Assembly: GCF_029395455.1 (NCBI RefSeq)
Contig: NZ_CP113916.1
Span: 62,001-126,000 of the forward strand
Source: Lactobacillus sp. ESL0785
GTDB lineage: Bacteria > Bacillota > Bacilli > Lactobacillales > Lactobacillaceae
Length of the DNA stretch: 64,000 nt
Reading direction: 5' to 3'
Part shown: positions 38,259 through 47,027 of the stretch, one piece after another
Position numbering within the stretch: position 1 is the first letter of the stretch
How the letters are laid out: each line of letters begins with the position of its first letter
The notes under the pieces: generated by a model
Seen by the model: only the letters and a program-made list of their open reading frames with translations
Told to the model about the DNA's origin: nothing
The model's database searches: none
Program-made: the position numbers and the translations under genes

Positions 38259-38975
38259 ATGCCAAAGAAGATTCTCGTTGTTGATGACGAAAAACCTATT
38301 TCTGATATTATCAAATTTAATTTAACTAAAGAAGGCTTTGATGTTGACACTGCTTATGATGGTGAAGAAGCAGTTAAGAAAGTCGATGAATACAATCCTG
38401 ATCTAATGATTTTGGACTTGATGCTGCCTAAAAAAGACGGTTTAGAAGTTGCTCGTGAAGTTAGACAGACCCACGATATGCCGATTATCATGGTAACAGC
38501 TAAGGATACCGAGATTGACAAAGTTTTGGGTTTAGAAATGGGCGCTGATGATTACGTGACCAAGCCGTTTTCTAATCGTGAGCTGGTTGCTCGGGTCAAG
38601 GCCAATTTGCGTCGCCGCGATATTGTTAAAAAAGTTGAAGACGCTAATCAAGATACAGTGACTAAGAACATTACAATTGGCAACTTGGTAATTATGCCAG
38701 ATGCTTATATTGTTGAAAAAAACGGCAAAAAGATCGAATTGACCCACCGTGAATTCGAATTGCTCTATTACTTAGCACAACACATGGGACAGGTAATGAC
38801 GCGAGAGCATTTACTGCAGACTGTCTGGGGTTATGATTATTTTGGTGATGTGCGGACCGTTGATGTGACAGTTCACCGTTTACGAGAAAAAATCGAGGAT
38901 AATCCTGTTCAAGCACAGATTTTATTAACCCGTCGTGGTGTAGGTTATTACGTCAAACAACCAAATGAAGAATAA
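38259..38975 (+). CDS. walR: Essential cell-wall response regulator WalR
   Basis: 238 residues, OmpR/PhoB type. Receiver domain (1-120) with acidic VVDDEKP, phospho-acceptor Asp near 54 in [14 protein letters not shown], Thr in VTAKD and Lys in VTKPFS. DNA-binding winged helix (about 135-235) includes [15 protein letters not shown] and [13 protein letters not shown]. With WalK it controls wall hydrolases and is normally essential in Firmicutes. It is the first gene of walRKHIJ-htrA, with AAGGAGG 7 nt before the ATG. A hairpin follows before walK. Confidence 0.95.
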   Translation: MPKKILVVDDEKPISDIIKFNLTKEGFDVDTAYDGEEAVKKVDEYNPDLMILDLMLPKKDGLEVAREVRQTHDMPIIMVTAKDTEIDKVLGLEMGADDYVTKPFSNRELVARVKANLRRRDIVKKVEDANQDTVTKNITIGNLVIMPDAYIVEKNGKKIELTHREFELLYYLAQHMGQVMTREHLLQTVWGYDYFGDVRTVDVTVHRLREKIEDNPVQAQILLTRRGVGYYVKQPNEE

Positions 38976-38980
38976 TGAAG

Positions 38981-39022
38981 AAAAAAGCCTGCCGGACTAT
39001 TTTTTAGTGCGCGGCTTTTTTT
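38981..39022 (+). terminator. Hairpin with T run between walR and walK (attenuator-like)
   Basis: AAAAAAGCC / GGCTTTTTTT stem, with extra GC pairs, in the 65-nt gap. Inside an operon it would reduce rather than abolish readthrough, giving more walR than walK mRNA, or protect a 3' end. Confidence 0.68.
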
Positions 39023-39040
39023 ACTATCTAATAATGTACA

Positions 39041-40891
39041 ATGATGAAAAAAATCAAAAGCAAATTTAAACATTTATTTATTTCTATTAATACAACTCTG
39101 GCCATTGTTTTTATGGCGATGATTATTGCCACCATTGAGGTCATTGGTGCATATTTTACGCGGCAGTTGGAACAAAATAGTATTGAAAATTTTCAGTCGT
39201 CAATTCAAGTCCCATTGATTGTTACTAACCAGCTATCTGTACAGCTTTTACGGGATAATAAACGGGCGAACACTAATTTGAACCGGATTGTCAGCGACTA
39301 CAGCAATGGGACTAATACAATTAGTGAAATTATTGTGGTTGATAATAAGGACGTTATTCGTGCAGTTTCTAACTTGAATGATAAAAGCCGAATTGGTCAG
39401 CGGGTTAATAATTTTTTAGTTAAGCAAGTAACTTCGACTGGTCGGGAGGCTACCAAAGTTATTAATGATCATATGGTGCAAGTAACACCGTTAACTGGCA
39501 GTAACGGTTCGGCTAACACAGTGGGCGCGATTTATGTGCGAGCTTCAATGCAGGGCGTTTTTAATAATTTGCGTAATATTTCTTTTATGTTTCTCGTGAC
39601 GTCGTTAATTGCTGCAGTGATGGGGGCAATCCTGTCACTAGTTGTTTCCCATGCGATTACCAAGCCAATTGAGGAAATGCAGAGCCAAGCCTTAAATATT
39701 GCAGATGGTGATTATTCAAGCCAAGTAAAAATTTATTCTAATGATGAGTTGGGACAATTAGGTCAATCATTCAATACATTATCGGTTCGCATTGAGCGTT
39801 CACAGGAAGAATCAGAAAGTGAGCAAAGGCGGCTTGATAGTGTCTTGTCCCATATGAGTGATGGGGTCTTAGCAACAGATCGTCATGGCAATGTCAGCGT
39901 TGTTAACCAGATGGCACTGAATTTTTTGAATACCACTAAAGAACGCATTATTAATAAGCCAATTGCGACAGTATTAGGTCTAAAAGAAACTTCTCAGGAC
40001 CTTATTTCTGGTCAAAAAGGGATCGTAATTACATTGCATGCGGGAACGCGTGATGAGGTAATTTTACATGCTAGTTTTTCCTTGATTAAACGGGTGACTG
40101 GTTTTGTTTCTGGTAGTGTTTGTGTTCTGCATGATATTACTGAGCAGCAGAAAAACGAAAATTCACAAAAGCAGTTTGTTTCTAATGTTTCGCACGAATT
40201 GCGAACACCGCTAACCAGTTTGCATGCGTATATTGAAACTTTGAATGAGGGAGCATGGAAAGATCCGCAGGTAGCGCCACAATTTTTGCAGGTTACGCAA
40301 GAAGAAACAGAGCGCATGATCAGGATGATTAATGAATTGCTCAGCTTGTCGCGGATGGACCGTGGAGTGTCTAAGGTTGATTTGGAATGGGTGAACTTTA
40401 ATGATTTTGTTGCCCACATTCTGGATCGCTTCGATATGATTGTCAAAACCGATGAAAAAGAGGGCAAGAAGAAATATACTATTAAGCGTAAATTAGGGAC
40501 CCAAGCTTTATGGGTTGAAATTGATACTGATAAGATGGCTCAGGTAATTGATAATATTATGAATAACGCAATTAAATATTCTCCTGATGGCGGTGTGATT
40601 AAGGTACGATTGCAGCAAGAACAGAGCCGAATAATTTTAAGTATTGCTGATCAAGGCTTGGGCATTCCCCGTGAAGACTTGGGCAAAATTTTTGATCGCT
40701 TTTACCGTGTTGATAAGGCTCGGGCGCGTGCTCAAGGTGGTACAGGGTTGGGCTTAGCAATTGCTAAAGAAATTGTAGATGCCCATCATGGTCAGATTTG
40801 GGCTGACAGTAGTGAAAGCAAGGGGTCAATCTTCTATATTGCACTACCATATGAACCGATGAGTGAAGGGGATGATTGGGATGAGGTCTAA
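39041..40891 (+). CDS. walK: Sensor histidine kinase WalK
   Basis: 616 residues. Membrane segment near 12-34, extracellular Cache-like domain (about 35-180), second segment near 185-207, HAMP (208-260, ITKPIEEMQSQA), PAS (about 265-370), HisKA with the phospho-His near 384 in SHELRTPL, and HATPase with the N box NNAIKYSPDGG and the ADQGLGIPREDLGKIFDRF region. It senses wall-precursor state and phosphorylates WalR. There is no recognisable Shine-Dalgarno before ATG 39041, which suggests weak translation. It overlaps walH at the 3' end. Confidence 0.94.
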   Translation: MMKKIKSKFKHLFISINTTLAIVFMAMIIATIEVIGAYFTRQLEQNSIENFQSSIQVPLIVTNQLSVQLLRDNKRANTNLNRIVSDYSNGTNTISEIIVVDNKDVIRAVSNLNDKSRIGQRVNNFLVKQVTSTGREATKVINDHMVQVTPLTGSNGSANTVGAIYVRASMQGVFNNLRNISFMFLVTSLIAAVMGAILSLVVSHAITKPIEEMQSQALNIADGDYSSQVKIYSNDELGQLGQSFNTLSVRIERSQEESESEQRRLDSVLSHMSDGVLATDRHGNVSVVNQMALNFLNTTKERIINKPIATVLGLKETSQDLISGQKGIVITLHAGTRDEVILHASFSLIKRVTGFVSGSVCVLHDITEQQKNENSQKQFVSNVSHELRTPLTSLHAYIETLNEGAWKDPQVAPQFLQVTQEETERMIRMINELLSLSRMDRGVSKVDLEWVNFNDFVAHILDRFDMIVKTDEKEGKKKYTIKRKLGTQALWVEIDTDKMAQVIDNIMNNAIKYSPDGGVIKVRLQQEQSRIILSIADQGLGIPREDLGKIFDRFYRVDKARARAQGGTGLGLAIAKEIVDAHHGQIWADSSESKGSIFYIALPYEPMSEGDDWDEV

Positions 40892-42197
40892 ATTTAAATT
40901 AGGAGACTTTCTGTTATTACTAAGTACACTGGCGGTTTTTGTCCTGTCGATTATCCTGTGGATTTTTATTATGACTAATGATCAGTACTTTAACCATATT
41001 AGTCAAACTAATAATCTAACTCAGCAAGCGCGTGGCCGCCGAAATAATTCAATTTATGATCTATATATTCCTACTAGCTCGTACGGATTTAAGGAGGACC
41101 AGCCCTATCGGTTATATGATGCTAAAAAGAATATCCCACTCGAATTTATCCGGGAGTTACGGGGAATTAAATTTAAAAAAAGTACTCAAGTTAGTACAAC
41201 GCAGTTTAAATATGAGCAACTGCTTAATGATGCAGATTATCTGCAATTAACTTTTCCTGATGAAATTAGTCTTAATTTATTTACAAGAAAGAACTTGCAA
41301 AATGATAACGCCCATTTTCGTCGGATTTTTATTTCGCGTAGTAATAGGTGGTTATATCTTGGCAATGACAAGACTTACACTGTTTACCGTGTTGCTTTGG
41401 CTCGCGCTAATTTTGATAAACTACGTAGTTACGCTCGTGGGGCGCATAGTAAAACACCGATTAAGTTTGTGCGGTTGAAGAATTGTTATGAAGTCTTTTA
41501 TACTCAAGCTAGTCGCTGGCGCGTTTATAGTTATTTGACCAATACACAGACAGATTCTTATTTTGTATCGCGGCTTTTAGGTACAGCCAATGTAACTGCG
41601 CGGTCAAGTAAAAAAGGTTGGATTACATATACGCTTAATTATTACACTAAGCTAAGAGTGCCCAAGGCCAATACTAAGCGCCATGATTTTTTGTACACGC
41701 GGTATGAAAAGAATAAGGCTGTAACTAAGAATGAACGTTTATTTGCTAGTGTTAATTACGTTCACAAATTAGGTTTGAGCGAACAGGATTTACGATTTTT
41801 TGATACTAATGGTGATGCAACTAGTTACACTAATTATATTGAAGGAATTCCTGTCTTTTTGGGCCAACATACACCTCAAGTTAAGACAATGTTGACGACA
41901 GAGGCGATGCAAGTTGCATTTAACAATATTGATTTGCAAATTCCGATCCCCTTTGATGGCCAAACGCGTAATTTACCAGCTACTGATACTGTTTTGCAAA
42001 AGTTATTTGCTAGTGGCATGAAACGTTCGCAAATTCAGCGGATAATTGTGGCCTTTAGGCTGACTAAGGATAATAGTCACGGCCATTTAGTGAACCTGAT
42101 CCCGACATACTATGTTAAAGCTAATAATGAATGGAAGAGTTTAGCAGAGTGGCAAAGGCAAAGTTTGCAGCCGGTAGCTAAAACTAACAATCAGTAG
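40881..42197 (+). CDS. walH: WalK regulatory protein WalH (YycH)
   Basis: About 438 residues. One N-terminal membrane helix (about 10-31) anchors an extracellular YycH domain with poor sequence conservation; identity rests on size, topology and position between walK and walI. It modulates WalK through membrane contacts. The start MRSKFKLGDF (40881) lies in the end of walK; a longer start at 40863 is possible. The open frame overlaps walK by 11-29 nt. Confidence 0.88.
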   Translation: MRSKFKLGDFLLLLSTLAVFVLSIILWIFIMTNDQYFNHISQTNNLTQQARGRRNNSIYDLYIPTSSYGFKEDQPYRLYDAKKNIPLEFIRELRGIKFKKSTQVSTTQFKYEQLLNDADYLQLTFPDEISLNLFTRKNLQNDNAHFRRIFISRSNRWLYLGNDKTYTVYRVALARANFDKLRSYARGAHSKTPIKFVRLKNCYEVFYTQASRWRVYSYLTNTQTDSYFVSRLLGTANVTARSSKKGWITYTLNYYTKLRVPKANTKRHDFLYTRYEKNKAVTKNERLFASVNYVHKLGLSEQDLRFFDTNGDATSYTNYIEGIPVFLGQHTPQVKTMLTTEAMQVAFNNIDLQIPIPFDGQTRNLPATDTVLQKLFASGMKRSQIQRIIVAFRLTKDNSHGHLVNLIPTYYVKANNEWKSLAEWQRQSLQPVAKTNNQ

Positions 42198-42213
42198 GAA
42201 GGAGCGAACTAAG

Positions 42214-43038
42214 TTGGATCGTAAAAGAATTGAATGGCTATTTTTGGTTATCTTTTTATTAATTGACCTGTATCTGATGATTGAAATCTGGCGATCGCCG
42301 ATTAGCCTAAGTAATACAGACGGCACGCCGATGACTAGTATTCGCTCTGAAATGCGAGCTGATGGTATTGATGTCCCACCGCATATTTCGCATAAACAGC
42401 AGTCAGGATATTATTTGGCAGCCAAAAAGCATGATTATCTTACTAAAAAAATGAATAGTTTGACTAAAGTTAGTACTCACTTTTCTAAAAGTGACAATAC
42501 ATTAACCGGCACACCTAAAGAACAAATAATATTAAGTGGCAATCATAAGCAAGTTTTTAAGCAGATTGAGAATTTCAAGAATGATTCAGAAAATGTTCCT
42601 TTTGGGGCTAAATTTAAGTATGAACCAAGCATGTCGAGTTCTGATACGTATTATTTTGTGCAGGGGACAGATTATGGTCAAATATATGATAGTAATGCCC
42701 AACTGATAATTAATGTTCACAATCAAGAAATTACGAACTATACACTCTCTTATATGGGACCAGTTAGTGCAGTGCGTGAGCCGCAATTAGTTATTAGTGC
42801 ATGGCATGCGATTAAAGCAATGTACACTGATCGTGAAATTACTAATAATTCTCGTGTAATGCAAATTAAATTGGGGTATTCTAAATTGACAGAGGTGCGT
42901 GGCAGCACAATACTATTACCAACCTGGTTGATTTGGGTAGAAAATAAAACAACGAAGAATATTACTGTAAAGCGGGTTAATGCCTTTACTGCTCAAATTT
43001 TGCAGGCAGGTAATTCGTATAATGTTCAGAAAAATTAG
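42214..43038 (+). CDS. walI: WalK regulatory protein WalI (YycI)
   Basis: 274 residues with a short N-terminal cytoplasmic segment, one membrane helix (about 6-23, WLFLVIFLLIDLYLMI) and an extracellular YycI domain (about 40-265). Acts with WalH on WalK. TTG start with GGAAGGAG 10 nt upstream. It lies 16 nt after walH and 14 nt before walJ. Confidence 0.87.
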   Translation: MDRKRIEWLFLVIFLLIDLYLMIEIWRSPISLSNTDGTPMTSIRSEMRADGIDVPPHISHKQQSGYYLAAKKHDYLTKKMNSLTKVSTHFSKSDNTLTGTPKEQIILSGNHKQVFKQIENFKNDSENVPFGAKFKYEPSMSSSDTYYFVQGTDYGQIYDSNAQLIINVHNQEITNYTLSYMGPVSAVREPQLVISAWHAIKAMYTDREITNNSRVMQIKLGYSKLTEVRGSTILLPTWLIWVENKTTKNITVKRVNAFTAQILQAGNSYNVQKN

Positions 43039-43052
43039 AAAGGAAAAAGTAG

Positions 43053-43850
43053 GTGCGAGTTTCTATATTAGCTAGTGGCTCAACGGGTAATACCAGTCTC
43101 ATCGAGACCCCACAACATAAGATTTTAATGGATGCTGGTTTATCTGGAAAAAAGATCAAGGAGCTGCTGGCACAAGTAGGTGTAGATATTGCAATGATTG
43201 ATATGGTATTTTTAAGTCATGACCATTCTGATCATAGTAAGGGACTGGGAGTTCTTATGCGGCGGTATCCACAAATTGCGGCCTTCAGTAATAGCGGCAC
43301 TTGGCGGTACTTAATTGCAACTAATAAAATCGGTAAATTGCCAGTTGAACAAATAAATACAATTGAGCCGGGACAAACGCAGACTTTTGGTGATCTTGAT
43401 GTGACTGCTTTTGCTACTAGTCACGATGCGGCGGAACCGCAGTATTATGTTTTTACTAGTGGTGGAAAAAGGATGGCTTTTTTGACGGATACGGGTTATG
43501 TATCACAAAAAGTTGAGCGGGTAATCGAAGATGCTGATGCCTATCTAATGGAATTTAATTATGATGATATGATGTTGCGTAATGGGCCATATTCGTGGCA
43601 ACTTAAGCAGCGAATTTTGTCTGATGAGGGGCACTTATCTAACGATGAGGCGGGACAAGCGCTGCTAGATGTGGTTTCTTCTAAAACCAAGCAGATTTAT
43701 CTGGCGCATCGCAGTCAGCATAATAATACTGCTCAGCTTGCTTATGAAGCAGCTAAGCAGGTTTTGGTTAATGGGGATGCTAATTTACCCAGTGATGTTC
43801 AGATTAAGCTGACTAATCCGGAGCAACCCACCGATTTAGTACAAATTTAA
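43053..43850 (+). CDS. walJ: Metallo-beta-lactamase-fold hydrolase WalJ (YycJ)
   Basis: 265 residues. The metal motif is SHDHSDHSKG near 55, with further ligands in TSHDAAEP near 126 and AFLTDTGYVS near 147. The family is an exonuclease-like or RNA/DNA hydrolase that links wall synthesis with replication in B. subtilis. GTG start with AAAGGAAAAAG upstream. Fifth gene of the wal operon. Confidence 0.88.
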   Translation: MRVSILASGSTGNTSLIETPQHKILMDAGLSGKKIKELLAQVGVDIAMIDMVFLSHDHSDHSKGLGVLMRRYPQIAAFSNSGTWRYLIATNKIGKLPVEQINTIEPGQTQTFGDLDVTAFATSHDAAEPQYYVFTSGGKRMAFLTDTGYVSQKVERVIEDADAYLMEFNYDDMMLRNGPYSWQLKQRILSDEGHLSNDEAGQALLDVVSSKTKQIYLAHRSQHNNTAQLAYEAAKQVLVNGDANLPSDVQIKLTNPEQPTDLVQI

Positions 43851-43913
43851 TTATTTTGTTCATACTTTTTTCAAAAATTATTAGTATATTAGGTTTGATA
43901 TGCAAAAGGAGAT

Positions 43914-45134
43914 ATGATGATGGAAGAACAAAGTTCAGGTCGCAAAAAGAATAATCTTTTTTTAAAAACGGCCGTAGTGGGTGTTGTTGCCGGACTTATC
44001 GGTGGCGGCGCTTCTTATGTTGCGCTTGATCAAATTAACAATGCGAACTCAAATAATGGTGCAGCACAGACAAGTATCAGTTCTAGTAGTGCGAAAACAT
44101 CCAAAAATAGCGCTAAAAATAGTGGTACGATGACACCTGCATACAACGATGTTAAGGGTGCGGTAGTGTCTGTTATTAATATGAAACGTCAGTCGAATAA
44201 TAATAGTAACTCACTTTTTGATATTTTTGGTGATAACGATAATAATGATAATAGTAAGGGTAAATTGCAAACTTACAGTGAAGGCTCGGGCGTTATCTAT
44301 ATGAAGTCCAATGGCAAGGGCTATATTGTTACTAACAATCACGTTGTTTCAGGCAGTGACAAAGTTCAAGTGATGTTATCAAATGGTAAAACCGTTAATG
44401 CCCGAATAGTTGGTACTGATGCGACAACTGACTTGGCTGTTTTAGCAATTGATGGCGGTTATGTTACACAAACGGCCGAATTTGGTGATTCTAAGAGCTT
44501 ACAAGCGGGTCAAACAGTGATTGCGGTTGGTTCACCTTTAGGTAGTGAGTATGCTTCTACGGTTACACAAGGGATTATTTCAGCGCCAGCACGGAGTATT
44601 ACAACTTCGTCAGCTAACCAGCAAACGGTAATTCAGACTGATGCGGCAATTAATCCGGGTAATTCTGGTGGTGCTTTGGTCAATTCGGCTGGTCAAGTAA
44701 TTGGGATCAATTCGATGAAATTAGCTCAATCAGGTGATGGTACCTCAGTTGAAGGGATGGGATTTGCTATTCCATCTAATGAGGTGGTAACGATTGTCAA
44801 TCAATTAGTTAAAAATGGTAAAATTACCCGTCCGCAATTAGGGGTTAAGGTAATTGCTCTGCAAGGGATTCCTGCCAGTTATCGCAAGCACTTAAATATT
44901 AAGTCAGACTTGAAGAATGGAATTTATATTGCTTCAGTTACTAAAAAAGGTTCAGCGGCAGCTGCTGGAATTAAAGTGGGCGATGTAATTATTAAAGTTG
45001 ACAACAAGTCTGTTTCTGATGTTGCTTCGTTACACAGTATTTTGTATAATCATAAAGTCGGTGATACCGTCAATTTAACGATTAATCGCAGTGGAAAAAC
45101 CGTTAATTTGCGCGTTAAATTACAAGCTGATTAA
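43914..45134 (+). CDS. htrA: Membrane-anchored serine protease HtrA
   Basis: 406 residues. A short cytoplasmic start, membrane helix (about 20-40), a Ser/Asn-rich linker, then a trypsin-like domain with catalytic His near 143 (NNHVVSG), Asp near 173 (TDLAVLAI) and Ser near 250 (NPGNSGGAL), and one PDZ domain (about 305-400, KKGSAAAAGIKVGDVIIK). Degrades misfolded exported proteins and processes surface proteins. GGAG with ATGATG start. Last member of the wal block, followed by a terminator. Confidence 0.92.
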   Translation: MMMEEQSSGRKKNNLFLKTAVVGVVAGLIGGGASYVALDQINNANSNNGAAQTSISSSSAKTSKNSAKNSGTMTPAYNDVKGAVVSVINMKRQSNNNSNSLFDIFGDNDNNDNSKGKLQTYSEGSGVIYMKSNGKGYIVTNNHVVSGSDKVQVMLSNGKTVNARIVGTDATTDLAVLAIDGGYVTQTAEFGDSKSLQAGQTVIAVGSPLGSEYASTVTQGIISAPARSITTSSANQQTVIQTDAAINPGNSGGALVNSAGQVIGINSMKLAQSGDGTSVEGMGFAIPSNEVVTIVNQLVKNGKITRPQLGVKVIALQGIPASYRKHLNIKSDLKNGIYIASVTKKGSAAAAGIKVGDVIIKVDNKSVSDVASLHSILYNHKVGDTVNLTINRSGKTVNLRVKLQAD

Positions 45135-45161
45135 AGTCGTTAATATTCATTAATTAAATAT

Positions 45162-45207
45162 AAAAAGGGCTATACAAGGCGGTTTTTTTGCTGAGTATAG
45201 CCCTTTT
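45162..45207 (+). terminator. Terminator after htrA
   Basis: AAAAAGGGCTATAC / GTATAGCCCTTTT stem with a large internal loop. Confidence 0.82.
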
Positions 45208-45292
45208 GCTAATAATTTTAATGAGAAACATTTTTTCATTCGGAAATAGAGGTTGTCAAGAATAATTTTTAATCATCCAAGTTGTTAACAAT

Positions 45293-45582
45293 TGTGGAAA
45301 ACTCTGTGAATTGTGCATAAAATAGCTGAAAAAGCTTTTTCATGCCTGTGGATAATCTGTTAATTGTGTGTAAATATTAGTGAAAAAATATTTGTTCAAA
45401 CAGTTGTTCTTGACGTAATAACAGTATTCTAAGGCAAAAAGTTTGTGAATCTACATGTGAAAAGTATGTGTGTGGGTAATTTTGGATAAAAAAGTTCAAA
45501 AAAATTTGTGACCACAATTTAGCGGCTAGTAATTATTAATAACCACAAAATGTAGTTTAAGCTTTTACACAAGTGTGGAAAA
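45293..45582. other. AT-rich DnaA-box-like cluster between htrA and rlmH
   Basis: This 490-base gap has no gene. Reading TGTGNATAA as the box, perfect matches are at 45312-45320 (TGTGCATAA) and 45347-45355 (TGTGGATAA). One-mismatch forms occur at 45293, 45365, 45471, 45481 and 45574, and on the other strand at 45563 (TTTTACACA). Most share orientation. Recurrent TGTGGAAAA is also seen. DnaA binds such clusters; whether this is a titration site, part of an origin or a regulatory site of rlmH is not known. Confidence 0.55.
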
Positions 45583-45624
45583 GCTTAGTGGAAACATTGG
45601 GATTTAGGGGATAAAATAGAAAGT

Positions 45625-46104
45625 ATGAATATTAAAATTGTTTGTGTGGGAAAATTAAAAGAAAAATATTTTAAGGATGCAATAACGGAATATCAAAAGC
45701 GATTGAGTCGCTTTGCTAAAGTACAGTTGGTTCAAGTGCCTGATGAGAAAGCACCGGAAAAACTTAGTGCGGCGGAACAGGAAAAAGTTAAAGAAATTGA
45801 AGGTAACCGGATTTTAAGTAAAATTAAAGACAAAGAATATGTTTATGTGACTGCAATTAAGGGCAAAGAGCGCAGCAGTGAAGAATTTGCACGTGAGCTG
45901 CATGATTTAGCAACTTATGGTCATTCGGACATTACGTTTGTCATTGGCGGCAGTCTTGGAACTAGCTCCGCGGTTAATAAACGTGCTGATGATCTACTCA
46001 GTTTTGGTAAATTGACGCTGCCTCATCAATTAATGCGAGTAGTGCTGATTGAGCAAATTTATCGTGGCTTTATGATTAATAGTGGCAGTCCGTATCACAA
46101 GTAG
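45625..46104 (+). CDS. rlmH: 23S rRNA pseudouridine1915 N3-methyltransferase
   Basis: 159 residues, standard size. SPOUT fold with the C-terminal trefoil knot: [25 protein letters not shown] near 110 and the terminal [23 protein letters not shown] motif that closes the SAM pocket. It methylates the modified base in helix 69 of 23S rRNA. Its place after htrA is the conserved Firmicute order. Confidence 0.94.
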   Translation: MNIKIVCVGKLKEKYFKDAITEYQKRLSRFAKVQLVQVPDEKAPEKLSAAEQEKVKEIEGNRILSKIKDKEYVYVTAIKGKERSSEEFARELHDLATYGHSDITFVIGGSLGTSSAVNKRADDLLSFGKLTLPHQLMRVVLIEQIYRGFMINSGSPYHK

Positions 46105-46135
46105 AATTAATTTTTAGGAAAAAAACGTTAATAAT

Positions 46136-46169
46136 AAAAAAGTGCAATCAGTTTTGATTGCACTTTTTT
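46136..46169 (+). terminator. Terminator after rlmH
   Basis: AAAAAAGTGCAATCA / TGATTGCACTTTTTT stem. The remaining bases up to 46364 hold nothing I recognise. Confidence 0.88.
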
Positions 46170-46364
46170 ACTTGTATTTTAAATTAGCGGTTATTTTAGC
46201 AGTAAATGTTTGCGCAGGCTTAAATACCAACTTAATACTTTTCTTGGGCTGTCAGTATTTGCTATTAGGTAAATTCTTTTCTGCTTTTTGACAGCTAGTG
46301 GTTGTTTTTTTCCAATACATCCCAATTTTTTAGCTGATGTTTCATCTAAACTATACCTTCTTAC

Positions 46365-47018
46365 TTATTTTAATGTGAATAAAGCAAGATTAAGCAAAAT
46401 TATTAATATTATACTTTCGAGCCAATCGCTAGTTTTAATCGGTACAACCGCAATTGTTGACCGTGGGGTATCTTCTTGATAGCCATGCGATTCCATGCCT
46501 TGGGCTAAATTATCAGCAGAATTAAGGGCAACAAGGATAGCCTTGAAGTATAAAACTGGGGACCAAAAGCTAAGGTAGGTACCGCGCATCATTCCAGCTG
46601 TACGAATTTGCTTCACGGCTTGTTTCATGTGAGGGACAATATTAAGGGCTGCTAAGACGCCATAAGCGAATTTACTTGGTAAGTGGAAGTTTTGCTCAAA
46701 TGAACGGGCTAATTCTTCGGCACTGGTATCGATAGTCACGCAGCTGATGGTTAAAACATAGACGTAAATCCGGCTGGATAACCCCCAAGCATTTCTGAGG
46801 TTCGGTGTTTGTGTAAACCAGTAAAGTGTCGCAAAAATTGTAACTGCTGCAATAAGTGGTATGAACAGGAGAGCAAAAAGATTGGCTAGTTTAATGTGCT
46901 TTATTAAGAGATAGATGAGTGCTAAAGCAATAATAAGAAAATTAGTGGTTAAACTAATTCTGAATGAAATTTCAAGTGAAATAATTAGGGCTAAAATAAA
47001 TTTAAAACTAGGATTCAT
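46365..47018 (-). CDS. ykoC: ECF transporter transmembrane protein, YkoC type
   Basis: 217 residues with about five membrane segments. It has the EcfT coupling-helix signatures AGMMRGTY near 140 and MESHGYQ near 180, which contact the ATPase. It forms the scaffold of an energy-coupling-factor importer. It follows ykoD by 9 nt with GAGG before the ATG. The upstream TPP riboswitch points to thiamine precursors (hydroxymethylpyrimidine) as cargo. The usual S component is not adjacent. Confidence 0.85.
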   Translation of the reverse strand: MNPSFKFILALIISLEISFRISLTTNFLIIALALIYLLIKHIKLANLFALLFIPLIAAVTIFATLYWFTQTPNLRNAWGLSSRIYVYVLTISCVTIDTSAEELARSFEQNFHLPSKFAYGVLAALNIVPHMKQAVKQIRTAGMMRGTYLSFWSPVLYFKAILVALNSADNLAQGMESHGYQEDTPRSTIAVVPIKTSDWLESIILIILLNLALFTLK

Positions 47019-47027
47019 AACAACACC

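Noticed and set aside
46288..46479. 63-codon plus-strand frame after rlmH
   Set aside because: It overlaps the 3' end of ykoC on the other strand, has no ribosome site and no meaningful composition.
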